Positions 1 through 8,343 of a stretch of DNA of 64,000 nucleotides are shown piece by piece; position 1 is the stretch's first letter; each line of letters begins with the position of its first letter. The translations under genes were made by a program, and so were the position numbers. A model generated the notes under the pieces. It saw nothing but the letters and a program-made list of their open reading frames with translations, had not been told where the DNA came from and made no database searches. The stretch comes from Chryseobacterium binzhouense (GTDB lineage Bacteria > Bacteroidota > Bacteroidia > Flavobacteriales > Weeksellaceae): the NCBI RefSeq assembly GCF_007474545.1, contig NZ_VKOG01000005.1:62001-126000 (forward strand). Reading direction: 5' to 3'.

Positions 1-117
1 ATTATTGCTGAGAAATGGCTGAAGGAATTGAAGACTCAACCAAACATAAATCGTTATCAAAGAAATATAGATCAACTCGAAAGTATAATAAAAGAAAAAA
101 AAAGTAAGATTCAATGA
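1..117 (+). CDS. C-terminal fragment of an unidentified protein
   Basis: Frame 1 is open from the window edge to a TGA at 115-117, giving 38 residues rich in Lys, Glu, Ile and Gln that look like a helical C-terminal tail. The stop overlaps the kdsA start codon as ATGA (114-117), so the two genes are probably translationally coupled in one operon. The visible part has no domain I recognise and the 5' end lies outside the window. Confidence 0.6.
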   Translation: MIAEKWLKELKTQPNINRYQRNIDQLESIIKEKKSKIQ

Positions 118-923
118 TTCAACATTTAGAAAACATACACCACAAAGATTCAAAAAACTTTTTTCTCATTGCCGGTCCCTGCATTATTGAAGGTGAAAAT
201 ATGGCATTAAGAATTGCTGAAAAAGTAATTGAGCTGACAAATAAATATAATATTCCTTATATTTTTAAAGGAAGTTTTAAAAAAGCCAATCGAAGCAGAG
301 TTGACTCTTTTACTACAATCGGAGAAGAAAAGTCTCTGGAAATTCTTAAGAAAGTAGGAGAGACTTTCAACATTCCTACAACTACAGATATTCATGAAAA
401 TGAACATGCAGCTTTAGCAGCTCAATATGTTGATGTATTGCAAATACCTGCGTTTTTGGTTCGTCAGACAGATCTTTTGGTAGCTGCTGCAAAAACTGGA
501 AAGTGTGTTACCTTGAAAAAAGGACAGTTTCTTTCTCCCGAATCCATGAAATTTGCAGTAGAAAAAGTAACCGATTCAGACAATGATAAGGTTGCCATTA
601 TTGAAAGAGGAAATTCTTTCGGGTATACCGATTTAATTGTTGATTACAGAGGAATACCTACCATGAGAAACTATGCTCCGGTTATTCTGGATGTCACCCA
701 TTCTCTACAACAGCCCAATCAAAGTTCAGGAGTAACAGGAGGAAGACCGGATTTGATTGAAACAGTCGCTAAAGCAGGAATTGTTGTGGGAGCAGACGGA
801 ATCTTCATTGAAACACATCCGACTCCCGAAACTGCTCTTTCTGACGGAGCCAATATGTTAAGATTAGATTTATTGGAAGATTTATTACAAAAACTGACAA
901 GAGTAAGAGAATCTATATTATAA
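114..923 (+). CDS. kdsA: 3-deoxy-8-phosphooctulonate synthase (Kdo-8-P synthase)
   Basis: Cytoplasmic enzyme that condenses phosphoenolpyruvate with arabinose 5-phosphate to give Kdo 8-phosphate for the LPS inner core. The 269-aa length is typical. Visible family motifs are AGPC near residue 20, KGSFKKANRSR, TDIHE, IPAFLVRQTDLL, KKGQFLSP, ERGNSFGY, DVTHSLQQP and GIFIETHPTPE. Cys23 in AGPC is the metal-ligand cysteine of the metal-dependent class (as in Aquifex); E. coli-type enzymes have Asn there, so this one is predicted to need a divalent metal. The ATG overlaps the stop of the preceding gene by 4 bases. Confidence 0.97.
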   Translation: MIQHLENIHHKDSKNFFLIAGPCIIEGENMALRIAEKVIELTNKYNIPYIFKGSFKKANRSRVDSFTTIGEEKSLEILKKVGETFNIPTTTDIHENEHAALAAQYVDVLQIPAFLVRQTDLLVAAAKTGKCVTLKKGQFLSPESMKFAVEKVTDSDNDKVAIIERGNSFGYTDLIVDYRGIPTMRNYAPVILDVTHSLQQPNQSSGVTGGRPDLIETVAKAGIVVGADGIFIETHPTPETALSDGANMLRLDLLEDLLQKLTRVRESIL

Positions 924-966
924 TTGTTAAAAAATACTTAATTTTAGAAATTCTAAAAAATTCCGC

Positions 967-3192
967 TTGAAAAAACTAGTTTTACCACTGAGCTTAATGG
1001 TTCCGATGCTGTTTTTCTCACAAAACAGAAAAAGAGATACAACAACAAGAACTACGCAAATTGAGGAAGTTGTTTTCCAGAAAAGAGGTACAGGACGCAC
1101 CAATGATATTACAGCCGTAAGTATTTCAGGAAAAGATGCCAAAAATGTTTCCAGCATTTCGGGCGGAGTGGAAAGTTTGCTTAAAACACTTCCTTCGGTA
1201 AACTCAAATACAGAGCTCTCTTCCCAGTATATGGTACGTGGAGGCAATTATGACGAAAACTTAATTTACATTAATGATATTGAAATTTACAGACCTTTCC
1301 TGATCAGAAATTCACAACAGGAGGGCTTAAGTATCATCAATCCAGATATGGTTTCCACGGTCAACTTTTCAGCCGGAGGTTTTGAACCAAGATATGGTGA
1401 TAAAATGTCATCTGCCTTAAATGTTTATTATCGCGAGCCGAAAAAGTTTGAGCTTTCAGGAGAAGCAAGTTTAATAGGCGGAAGACTGACGACGGGTTTT
1501 GCTTCAGGAAAAGAAAACGGAAACGGAAATAAGAAATTTACCGCTTTATTTTCGGGAAGATACAGAAACACCAATCTCGTTCTGAATACTTTAAATGAAG
1601 ATACAGATTTCAATCCCACTTATTATGATTTTCAGTCTTATCTGAATTTTCACGCAACCGAAAAGCTTAACTTCTCCTTCATAGGATATTATTCTAAGAA
1701 TGATTATGAAATGATTCCTAAACAGAGAAGTGTAGATTTTGGTTCTATCAATCAGCCTCTTAATCTTACTGTATTTTATAACGGTAGAGAAAATGACCAG
1801 TATAAAAACATGATGGGAACTTTTTCTGCCAATTTCAAGGCATCGGATAAATGGAGATTTACGCTGGATAATTTTGCATATCAGAATCGTGAGAGAGAAT
1901 ATTATACAATTGCTTCCAGCTATGTTTTACAGACCTATGATCCGGTTACAGGAAACCCTATTACTTCTTATGATGTAGGCGGACAAATTGAGCATGCTAG
2001 AAACGATTTGTTTGTACGTACATACGGAACGCAGTTCAGGACACGATTTTCACCAAATGTAAATACAGATATAGAATTAGGTTTTAAATATGAGAAGGAA
2101 AATCTTCGTGATCTTACCAACGAATACAAATTGGTAGATTCATCAGGTTACAGTATTCCAAGACCACCCGATGACCCGAGATTTCCGGATGCTTCAGATT
2201 TGGATCTGTTTTACAGCATTGCAGGAAGCAATCATATCCAGCCTACAAGATTATCAGCTTACGGGCAGTACTCTCAGAAGTTTTTCTGGGGTTCTAACCG
2301 TGTTTTGATCAATGCCGGAGCAAGAGTTGCACACTGGAGTTTTAATAATGAAACTATTTTTTCACCAAGAGCTCAGTTTGCCATTAAACCCGACTGGGAT
2401 ACCGAAACGTGGTTCAGACTTTCGGGAGGAATTTACTATCAGGCTCCTTTTTACCGAGAAATTAAAGACTTAAACGGTGGTTTTAATCCCAATATAAAAT
2501 CTCAGCGTTCCATTCAGGCAATTCTGGCAAATGAAGTTGAATTTGAGTTTGAAGACAGACCATTCAAACTTACTACGGAGTTGTATTACAAAAAAATGGA
2601 CAATCTGATTCCTTATTTTATGGATAACGTAAGAATTCGGTATTCAGGGCAAAACAACGCTTCAGGTCATGCTTACGGAATTGATACAAGATTATTCGGA
2701 GAATTTGTTCCGGGGGTAGATTCTTGGCTGTCTGCGAGTTATGCAAGAGTTTTTGAAAACATCGACGGAAGAGGAGATATATCAAGACCTACTGATCAAA
2801 GATTCAGATTTGCAATGTTTTATCAGGATTATATGCCTAAATTCCCACAAATGCGTGTCAATCTTACTTTGACATATGCTATGGGATTACCCAACGGAGC
2901 CCCGGTTTTTACAGATCCTTATCAGTATCAGAAAACTTTGCCTTCTTACAAAAGGGTAGATTTAGGACTTTCGTATGTTTTTGTAGATTCTAAAGAAAAA
3001 AAGCAATCGTATGGGTTATTAAGCAAGTTTGAAGATCTCAGTTTAGGGGTTCAGGTTTTTAATGCCTTCAATATCAACAATACAATTGCTAATCAATGGA
3101 TCACCGATGCCAATACAAGTATGATGTATCCGGTTCCGGTTCGTTTGACGGGTAGATTTTTTAATGTAACGCTTAACTTCAAGCTGAAGTAG
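967..3192 (+). CDS. TonB-dependent outer-membrane receptor
   Basis: 741-aa outer-membrane transporter. The start is TTG at 967; no in-frame ATG gives a signal peptide, while TTG is followed at once by a Lys-Lys/hydrophobic leader ending near SQNRKRD. A plug domain follows (about residues 30-155; it contains SVNSNTELSSQYMVRGGNYD and a GFEPRYGDKMSSALNV end), then aromatic-rich beta strands of the barrel to a C-terminal LNFKLK. It lacks the N-terminal carboxypeptidase-like domain common in Bacteroidetes receptors and has no SusD partner next to it. The substrate cannot be told from the sequence. It follows kdsA by 43 bases and may share its transcript. Confidence 0.9.
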   Translation: MKKLVLPLSLMVPMLFFSQNRKRDTTTRTTQIEEVVFQKRGTGRTNDITAVSISGKDAKNVSSISGGVESLLKTLPSVNSNTELSSQYMVRGGNYDENLIYINDIEIYRPFLIRNSQQEGLSIINPDMVSTVNFSAGGFEPRYGDKMSSALNVYYREPKKFELSGEASLIGGRLTTGFASGKENGNGNKKFTALFSGRYRNTNLVLNTLNEDTDFNPTYYDFQSYLNFHATEKLNFSFIGYYSKNDYEMIPKQRSVDFGSINQPLNLTVFYNGRENDQYKNMMGTFSANFKASDKWRFTLDNFAYQNREREYYTIASSYVLQTYDPVTGNPITSYDVGGQIEHARNDLFVRTYGTQFRTRFSPNVNTDIELGFKYEKENLRDLTNEYKLVDSSGYSIPRPPDDPRFPDASDLDLFYSIAGSNHIQPTRLSAYGQYSQKFFWGSNRVLINAGARVAHWSFNNETIFSPRAQFAIKPDWDTETWFRLSGGIYYQAPFYREIKDLNGGFNPNIKSQRSIQAILANEVEFEFEDRPFKLTTELYYKKMDNLIPYFMDNVRIRYSGQNNASGHAYGIDTRLFGEFVPGVDSWLSASYARVFENIDGRGDISRPTDQRFRFAMFYQDYMPKFPQMRVNLTLTYAMGLPNGAPVFTDPYQYQKTLPSYKRVDLGLSYVFVDSKEKKQSYGLLSKFEDLSLGVQVFNAFNINNTIANQWITDANTSMMYPVPVRLTGRFFNVTLNFKLK

Positions 3193-3212
3193 AATAAAAA
3201 TAGAAAATAAAA

Positions 3213-3247
3213 AAGACCGGCAGATATTTATTAGCTACCGGTTTTTG
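3213..3247 (+). terminator. Intrinsic terminator after the TonB-dependent receptor
   Basis: ACCGG (3216-3220) pairs with CCGGT (3238-3242), with further inner pairs across a mismatch, and the right arm runs into a T-tract. It lies 20 bases after the receptor stop. Confidence 0.6.
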
Positions 3248-3336
3248 TTTTCCATCTATTTGTCAAAGTATTAACTTGGTTTACTTTGTTAATTAAAAAT
3301 ACATTTCGCTGGTCAATTAATTCCTGAAAAAGTCGT

Positions 3337-3371
3337 ATAAAAAAACGGAACCTGAAAAAATCAAGTTCCGT
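3337..3371 (-). terminator. Intrinsic terminator of rpoD
   Basis: Perfect 7-bp arms ACGGAAC (3345-3351) and GTTCCGT (3365-3371). Read on the minus strand, the second arm is followed by seven T residues. It lies just after the rpoD stop codon. Confidence 0.85.
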
Positions 3372-3392
3372 TAATAATATTTAAAACTAAAA

Positions 3393-4259
3393 TTATTTAC
3401 CTAAATAAGACTTCAAAATCTTACTTCTGGTATTGTGCTTCAGTCTTTTAATAGCTTTTTCTTTGATCTGACGAACTCTTTCTCTTGTAAGGTCAAAAGT
3501 TTCACCAATTTCTTCCAAAGTCATTGGATGTTTTCCGTTCAGTCCGAAATACAATCTTACTAGATCTGCTTCTCTCGGCGTTAAAGTATTCAACGCTCTT
3601 TCAATTTCAATCTGAAGAGATTCCAGCATCAGATCTTTGTCTGGGCTTGGAGATTCTCCCGAACGAAGTACGTCATACAAGTTAGAATCTTCACCTTCTA
3701 CAAGCGGTGCGTCCATCGAAAGGTGACGACCACTGTTTTTCATTGATTCTTTGATGTCTTCTTCGCTCATATCCAAAACTTCCGCCAATTCTTCAGGAGA
3801 AGGAGGTCTTTCGTTTTCCTGCTCAAGGTGTGCGTACGCTTTATTGATTTTATTGATAGACCCAATCTTGTTCAACGGTAATCTTACAATTCTCGACTGT
3901 TCTGCCAATGCCTGTAAAATCGACTGACGAATCCACCAAACTGCGTAAGAAATAAACTTAAAACCTCTGGTTTCGTCATATCTTTTAGCAGCTTTCATCA
4001 ATCCCAGATTCCCTTCGTTGATCAGATCGGGAAGAGAAAGCCCCTGATTTTGGTATTGTTTGGATACCGAAACTACGAAACGAAGGTTGGCTTTAATCAA
4101 TTTTTCCAATGCGGCTCTGTCACCTGCACGGATTCTCTGTGCCAAATCTACTTCTTCGTCTGCTGTAATCAGTTCCACTTTACCAATTTCCTGCAAGTAC
4201 TTGTCTAATGAAGCGGTTTCCCTGTTGGTAACCTGCTTGGTTATTTTTAATTGTCTCAT
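3393..4259 (-). CDS. rpoD: Primary sigma factor RpoD/SigA (short Bacteroidetes form)
   Basis: 288-aa group 1 sigma factor that directs RNA polymerase to housekeeping promoters. Region 1.2 is near the N-terminus ([16 protein letters not shown]). Region 2 holds [19 protein letters not shown] and the -10-melting segment [13 protein letters not shown]. Region 3 follows, and region 4 has a helix-turn-helix ([20 protein letters not shown]). The long region 1.1 and non-conserved insert of E. coli sigma-70 are missing, as is normal in Bacteroidetes, whose sigma reads the TAnnTTTG box seen upstream of several genes here. Transcribed alone, with its own terminator. Confidence 0.97.
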   Translation of the reverse strand: MRQLKITKQVTNRETASLDKYLQEIGKVELITADEEVDLAQRIRAGDRAALEKLIKANLRFVVSVSKQYQNQGLSLPDLINEGNLGLMKAAKRYDETRGFKFISYAVWWIRQSILQALAEQSRIVRLPLNKIGSINKINKAYAHLEQENERPPSPEELAEVLDMSEEDIKESMKNSGRHLSMDAPLVEGEDSNLYDVLRSGESPSPDKDLMLESLQIEIERALNTLTPREADLVRLYFGLNGKHPMTLEEIGETFDLTRERVRQIKEKAIKRLKHNTRSKILKSYLGK

Positions 4260-4269
4260 TTAATTTCCT

Positions 4270-4277
4270 CAAAAATA
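4270..4277 (-). promoter_or_regulatory. Possible -7 promoter box of rpoD
   Basis: Minus-strand TATTTTTG matches the Bacteroidetes TAnnTTTG consensus 10 bases before the rpoD ATG. No TTG is seen at the usual -33 distance, so support is moderate. Confidence 0.4.
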
Positions 4278-4429
4278 GAGTTACATTATATTATACGTTG
4301 GAAGAAACAAAAAGGTTACACAATTATAAAATATTTTTTATTTAATTAAAATAAACTTCAAAAATTAGTTGTAAATTATTCCGCTTTTATAATTTATGAT
4401 TATATAATCTTCAAGGTTTATATTTTTTA

Positions 4430-4508
4430 GGAGCTATTTCCCGCTGTCCACTATATCTTTTGCTCTTCGTTTCTCATCACAAAAGGATGCCGTTTCCATC
4501 GGGGCTAG
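4430..4508. repeat. REP-like palindromic repeat (diverged copy)
   Basis: Runs from GGAGCTATTTCCCGC to CATCGGGGCTAG. An internal near-palindrome (CTTTTG near 4459, CAAAAGGAT near 4480) can form a long hairpin. On the minus strand it begins TAGCCCCGAT, an architecture shared with the 78-bp copies at 30397 and 34751 (AGCCCG start, central T-run/A-run stem, GCGGGA block). Similar elements are common between genes in Chryseobacterium-type genomes. Confidence 0.6.
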
Positions 4509-4552
4509 TGACAACTCAACGAAAAAATCTCATAGGTTCAGAATAATTCCTA

Positions 4553-4578
4553 CAAAAAAAGCGAAACCGAAGTTCCGC
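4553..4578 (-). terminator. Minus-strand intrinsic terminator with UUCG loop
   Basis: On the minus strand, GCGGAAC-TTCG-GTTTCGC (4578 down to 4561) forms a 7-bp stem with one G-U pair, capped by a UUCG tetraloop and followed by seven T residues. It lies about 240 bases downstream of the S1/P1 nuclease stop, so it may end that transcript or an unrecognised short one. Confidence 0.7.
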
Positions 4579-4819
4579 TCTATATTTAAAGATTAAAAGT
4601 AATCTGATTGTCACAATTTGCCATAATTAAAAGCTATTTGTTGTAACGATGACTATTTTTACCACAACGGTCACCAATATTATATATAACAAAGTTCATA
4701 AGTATTGTGTACTTGGTGAAATCTTTAGTGTGCTTAGCAGTTAAATCCATAGTATGATCAATAAAAGAATTTTAATAAAAATAAAATTAACTTTTAAAAT
4801 TCACCATTAACTATTCATT
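4579..4819 (-). other. Gene-poor stretch with one weak 38-codon ORF
   Basis: The rpoD-nuclease gap (4260-4819) holds the repeat and terminator listed separately. In the rest, the minus strand has an ATG-to-TAG ORF at 4634-4750 of 38 residues (begins MDLTAKHTKDFTKY), ending about 55 bases before the UUCG terminator. It has no signal peptide, no obvious ribosome-binding site and no family I know. It may be a small gene or chance; nothing else is visible. Confidence 0.2.
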
Positions 4820-5611
4820 CTAAAACAAATCATTTAATAATTTCGCCAGTCTCAAACCTCCGTACAAAAGCTGTCTTTCCATGGTATCATTAAACTTGTA
4901 CTGATAATCATAAGATAATTTTGATCCGTCCGGAGTCTGTGCATAGATTTTATTGGCAATTTGATGAGAATCATACAGCCAGGTTTCCAAAGTCCCTGCC
5001 TGAATCTGCTTTACTTCTTCTTTGGATTTAATATCCAGAAGTTTTGCATATTCCGTATAGCTGTACTTCTGTGAATCGACTAATTTTCCGTCCCAAACGG
5101 AATGCAAATTGGTTTTATCACCAAAATAAGTAACATTAATTTTGTTTCCTCCCAAATCTTCAGCTCTTCCTGTGTGCATTGGCTGCGCCAGATCTCCCAT
5201 CATGTGAATAAGGAAGATCAAAGCGATCTTTCTGTCTTTCTCAGATGTTTTTTCATCTTTAATCTGGCTGGACAATACTTTAATCTGCGAATAAAGATTG
5301 GCTCCTGCCTGAGCTTTCAGATCTTTTTTGAAAGCCACAAAATCTGCCTTTGGATCAATATTTACATAATGCCATGCTGAAGCCTGCTTCCAGACTCCGG
5401 TAGTATCAGACTTGATGAAATCGGGCCAGTTTGCCCAATATGCCATTCTTTCCTGTCCCAGCATTTTCCTGATTTCTTTTCTTGCCTTTCCGGAAAGATG
5501 ATTTTCTGCAATCTCTGCAATTACTCTATGCCCCGTTAACCCCCATGCATAAGTGTAAACAGAAAAGGCAAAAGATGCCAAAAGCAGAAATTTTGAATAA
5601 ATACGTTTCAT
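4820..5611 (-). CDS. Secreted S1/P1-type nuclease
   Basis: Zinc-dependent nuclease for single-stranded nucleic acids, probably periplasmic or extracellular. The ATG at 5611 gives 263 aa; a longer frame to 5647 exists, but this ATG begins a proper signal peptide (MKRIYSKFLLLASFAFS) cleaved before WGLTGHR. The new N-terminal Trp and the following His are zinc ligands in this family. Others visible are NWPDFIKSD, AWHYVN, the HMMGDLAQPMHTG helix and NLHSVWD, so the tri-zinc site looks complete. Likely role: phosphate or nucleotide scavenging. It stands alone, followed at a distance by a minus-strand terminator. Confidence 0.93.
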   Translation of the reverse strand: MKRIYSKFLLLASFAFSVYTYAWGLTGHRVIAEIAENHLSGKARKEIRKMLGQERMAYWANWPDFIKSDTTGVWKQASAWHYVNIDPKADFVAFKKDLKAQAGANLYSQIKVLSSQIKDEKTSEKDRKIALIFLIHMMGDLAQPMHTGRAEDLGGNKINVTYFGDKTNLHSVWDGKLVDSQKYSYTEYAKLLDIKSKEEVKQIQAGTLETWLYDSHQIANKIYAQTPDGSKLSYDYQYKFNDTMERQLLYGGLRLAKLLNDLF

Positions 5612-5789
5612 TGTTAAATCAATTTTGAAGCTGCAAAGATAGTTCACAATGGTGTATTTCTGCCATTAGAATATTCTTAATTCAAATCATGGATATTAAA
5701 TTATTGTAATACAATAATTCTTTGATATGGTATTGTCATAAATTTTATTAGAACTTTTCATTAAATTCGTGCAAAATCAATATCTAAAA

Positions 5790-8192
5790 ATGACAATAAA
5801 ACTTACCATCTGTTTGCTGGCTTTTCTTAACTTTTACGAAGCACAGGAAAATATTTCTTACCAGAAACCTTCTGCCGAAATTCTGAAGCTGGCAGATTAC
5901 GACAGACCGCCAAGTATTTTAATGAATTCTAAAAAAGACTGGGTTGTTTTTGTATATAGACCAACTTACAAAACTTTGGATGATCTTAATCAGCAGGAAA
6001 TGAAACTAGGTGGCTTAAGAATCAATCCAATGACCAATATTTCAAGTACAATTACGTATTCAAATAACCTGAAAGTTCGTAAGATGAACGATAAAACGGA
6101 ATCTCAGGTAAAAGGATTGCCGGATAATCCGAAAATAACGAATACTTCATTTTCACCGGATGAGAAGAAACTATCCTTTACCAATACTACTCAAAACGGA
6201 GTTGAACTTTGGGTTGTTGATCTGGAAACAGCCACTGCAAAAAAAATTACAAAAGATAATCTTAATGCAAATCTGGGGAACCCTTACAGCTGGATGAAAG
6301 ATTCTCAGAGCTTTTTGATTAAAGTACTTCCTGAAGACAGACCTAAACTGATGGATTCTTCAAAAGATCTGCCTACAGGACCGATTGTTTCTACTTCAGA
6401 CGGAAAAGTTTCGCAGAACAGAACCTATCAGGATCTTCTTAAAAATCCGCAGGATGAGAAGAATTTTGAAATACTCACAAGTTCTGAATTATATCATGCA
6501 GATCTGAATGGTAATCTTAAAAAGTTTAAGGAGAAAGATATGTATGCTGGGTTAAGCTATTCTCCCGATGGAAATTTTCTGATGACAACTACGATAAAAA
6601 AGCCTTTTTCCTACATTGTTCCGTTGAGCCGTTTTCCGATGACTTCTTCGGTGTATGATGCAAAAGGTAATCTGGTAAAAATTGTAAATGAAGTACCGAT
6701 TAATGAAGTGATGCCTAAAGGTTTTTCATCCGTAAGAACAGGGAAAAGAGATATGACCTGGAGATCAGATCAGCCTGCAACGTTGGTTTTTGCCGAAGCT
6801 CTGGATGGTGGAGATCAGTCTAAATCTGCAGATTTCAGAGACGAAATTTTTATGTGGGAAGCTCCGTTTACTACTCAGCCAAAATCTTTCTTTAAAACTA
6901 AACAGAGATATGAAGGAGCAAGCTGGACAAATAATCATTATGCTATTGTTTCTGAAGGTTGGTATGATACCAGAAGTACAAAATCTTATCTGATTGATCT
7001 CAATAATGGTGAATCTAAAATTATTGATGACAGGAATTATCAGGACGTTTACAGCGATCCCGGAAATTTTAACACCACAAAAAACCAGTTCGGAAGATAT
7101 GTAGTAGATATGAAAGGGGATAAAGCGTACCTGATTGGCGATGGTTTTACCAAAGAAGGACAGCATCCTTTCATTGATGAAATGGATGTAAAATCTCTAA
7201 AAAAGAAAAGATTATATACTTCCAACATAAAAAATGCAAAAGAAGAAATCATTGATGTCATTAATCCTTCTAAGGGAGAGGTATTAACGATTCAGCAGTC
7301 GGCAAGCCATTATCCGAATTATTTTAAGAAAAATATCAAATCGAATAAAGCTGAAGCGGTTACACAGTTTGCCAATCCTTTTGAAAGCATCAAAGATGTC
7401 TATAAAGAAGTGATTACTTATAAAAGAAACGATGGAGTTACTTTGACAGGAACCCTTTATCTGCCTGCAAACTACGACAGAAAGGCTAAAAAAGAAAAAC
7501 TTCCTTTACTGATCTGGGCATACCCTACAGAATACAAGGATAAAAATACAGCAGGACAAAGCACGCAGAATCCGAATGATTTTACCTTTCCTTATTACGG
7601 CTCTTTTGTGTATTGGACTGCAAAAGGTTATGCAGTTCTTGATGATGCTGCATTCCCGATTATCGGAGAAGGAAAAACAGAACCGAACGATACTTTTATC
7701 CCGCAATTGGTTGCCAACGGAAAAGCAGCCATTGATGCAGTGGATCAGTTAGGTTACATCGACAGAAAGAAAGTGGCAGTAGGAGGACATTCTTACGGAG
7801 CATTTATGACCGCCAATCTTTTGACTCACTCTAAGGATTATGCGTGCGGAATTGCAAGAAGCGGAGCCTACAACAGAACTTTAACGCCTTTCGGATTTCA
7901 GAGCGAACAAAGAAATTATTGGGATGTTCCGGAAATTTACAATACGATGTCCCCATTTATGAATGCAGACAAGATGAAAACTCCATTACTTTTGGTACAC
8001 GGTGATGCAGACAATAATCCGGGAACATTTACCCTGCAGACCGAAAGATATTTTCAGGCGCTGAAAAATCTTGGAGCTCCGGTAAAAATGGTGCTTCTAC
8101 CCAAAGAATCTCACGGATATGCCGCCAAAGAAAACATTCTGCATCTTCTCTGGGAACAGGATCAGTTTCTGGAAAAATGCCTGAAAAAATAA
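5790..8192 (+). CDS. Secreted S9 family peptidase (glutamyl-peptidase-like, S9D)
   Basis: 800-aa serine peptidase with an N-terminal beta-propeller and a C-terminal alpha/beta-hydrolase domain. ATG 5790 is preferred over the in-frame GTG at 5769 because it starts directly with a signal peptide (MTIKLTICLLAFLNFYEAQ). Catalytic Ser668 lies in GGHSYGAFMTANLL, followed by ARSGAYNRTLTPFGF. The Asp and His are in HGDADNNPGT and ESHGY. This C-terminal block resembles the plant chloroplast glutamyl endopeptidase (CGEP/S9D) more than DPP4. Probably digests peptides in the periplasm. Monocistronic, with its own terminator. Confidence 0.9.
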   Translation: MTIKLTICLLAFLNFYEAQENISYQKPSAEILKLADYDRPPSILMNSKKDWVVFVYRPTYKTLDDLNQQEMKLGGLRINPMTNISSTITYSNNLKVRKMNDKTESQVKGLPDNPKITNTSFSPDEKKLSFTNTTQNGVELWVVDLETATAKKITKDNLNANLGNPYSWMKDSQSFLIKVLPEDRPKLMDSSKDLPTGPIVSTSDGKVSQNRTYQDLLKNPQDEKNFEILTSSELYHADLNGNLKKFKEKDMYAGLSYSPDGNFLMTTTIKKPFSYIVPLSRFPMTSSVYDAKGNLVKIVNEVPINEVMPKGFSSVRTGKRDMTWRSDQPATLVFAEALDGGDQSKSADFRDEIFMWEAPFTTQPKSFFKTKQRYEGASWTNNHYAIVSEGWYDTRSTKSYLIDLNNGESKIIDDRNYQDVYSDPGNFNTTKNQFGRYVVDMKGDKAYLIGDGFTKEGQHPFIDEMDVKSLKKKRLYTSNIKNAKEEIIDVINPSKGEVLTIQQSASHYPNYFKKNIKSNKAEAVTQFANPFESIKDVYKEVITYKRNDGVTLTGTLYLPANYDRKAKKEKLPLLIWAYPTEYKDKNTAGQSTQNPNDFTFPYYGSFVYWTAKGYAVLDDAAFPIIGEGKTEPNDTFIPQLVANGKAAIDAVDQLGYIDRKKVAVGGHSYGAFMTANLLTHSKDYACGIARSGAYNRTLTPFGFQSEQRNYWDVPEIYNTMSPFMNADKMKTPLLLVHGDADNNPGTFTLQTERYFQALKNLGAPVKMVLLPKESHGYAAKENILHLLWEQDQFLEKCLKK

Positions 8193-8202
8193 TTTTAATG
8201 AA

Positions 8203-8228
8203 AGCTCGTTGTTAACGGGCTTTTTTTA
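8203..8228 (+). terminator. Intrinsic terminator of the S9 peptidase gene
   Basis: AGCTCGTT (8203-8210) and AACGGGCT (8214-8221), with one G-T pair and a 3-base loop, followed by seven T residues. Confidence 0.85.
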
Positions 8229-8343
8229 ATTTATAAAAATTATTTTGTATGAAGAATTAAGTTGCTACTAAATTTATCTTTTTAAACCAAATCCTCCACA
8301 AGGAACAATTTTTGACTTAAATTGCAAGACTATTTTCAAAATT

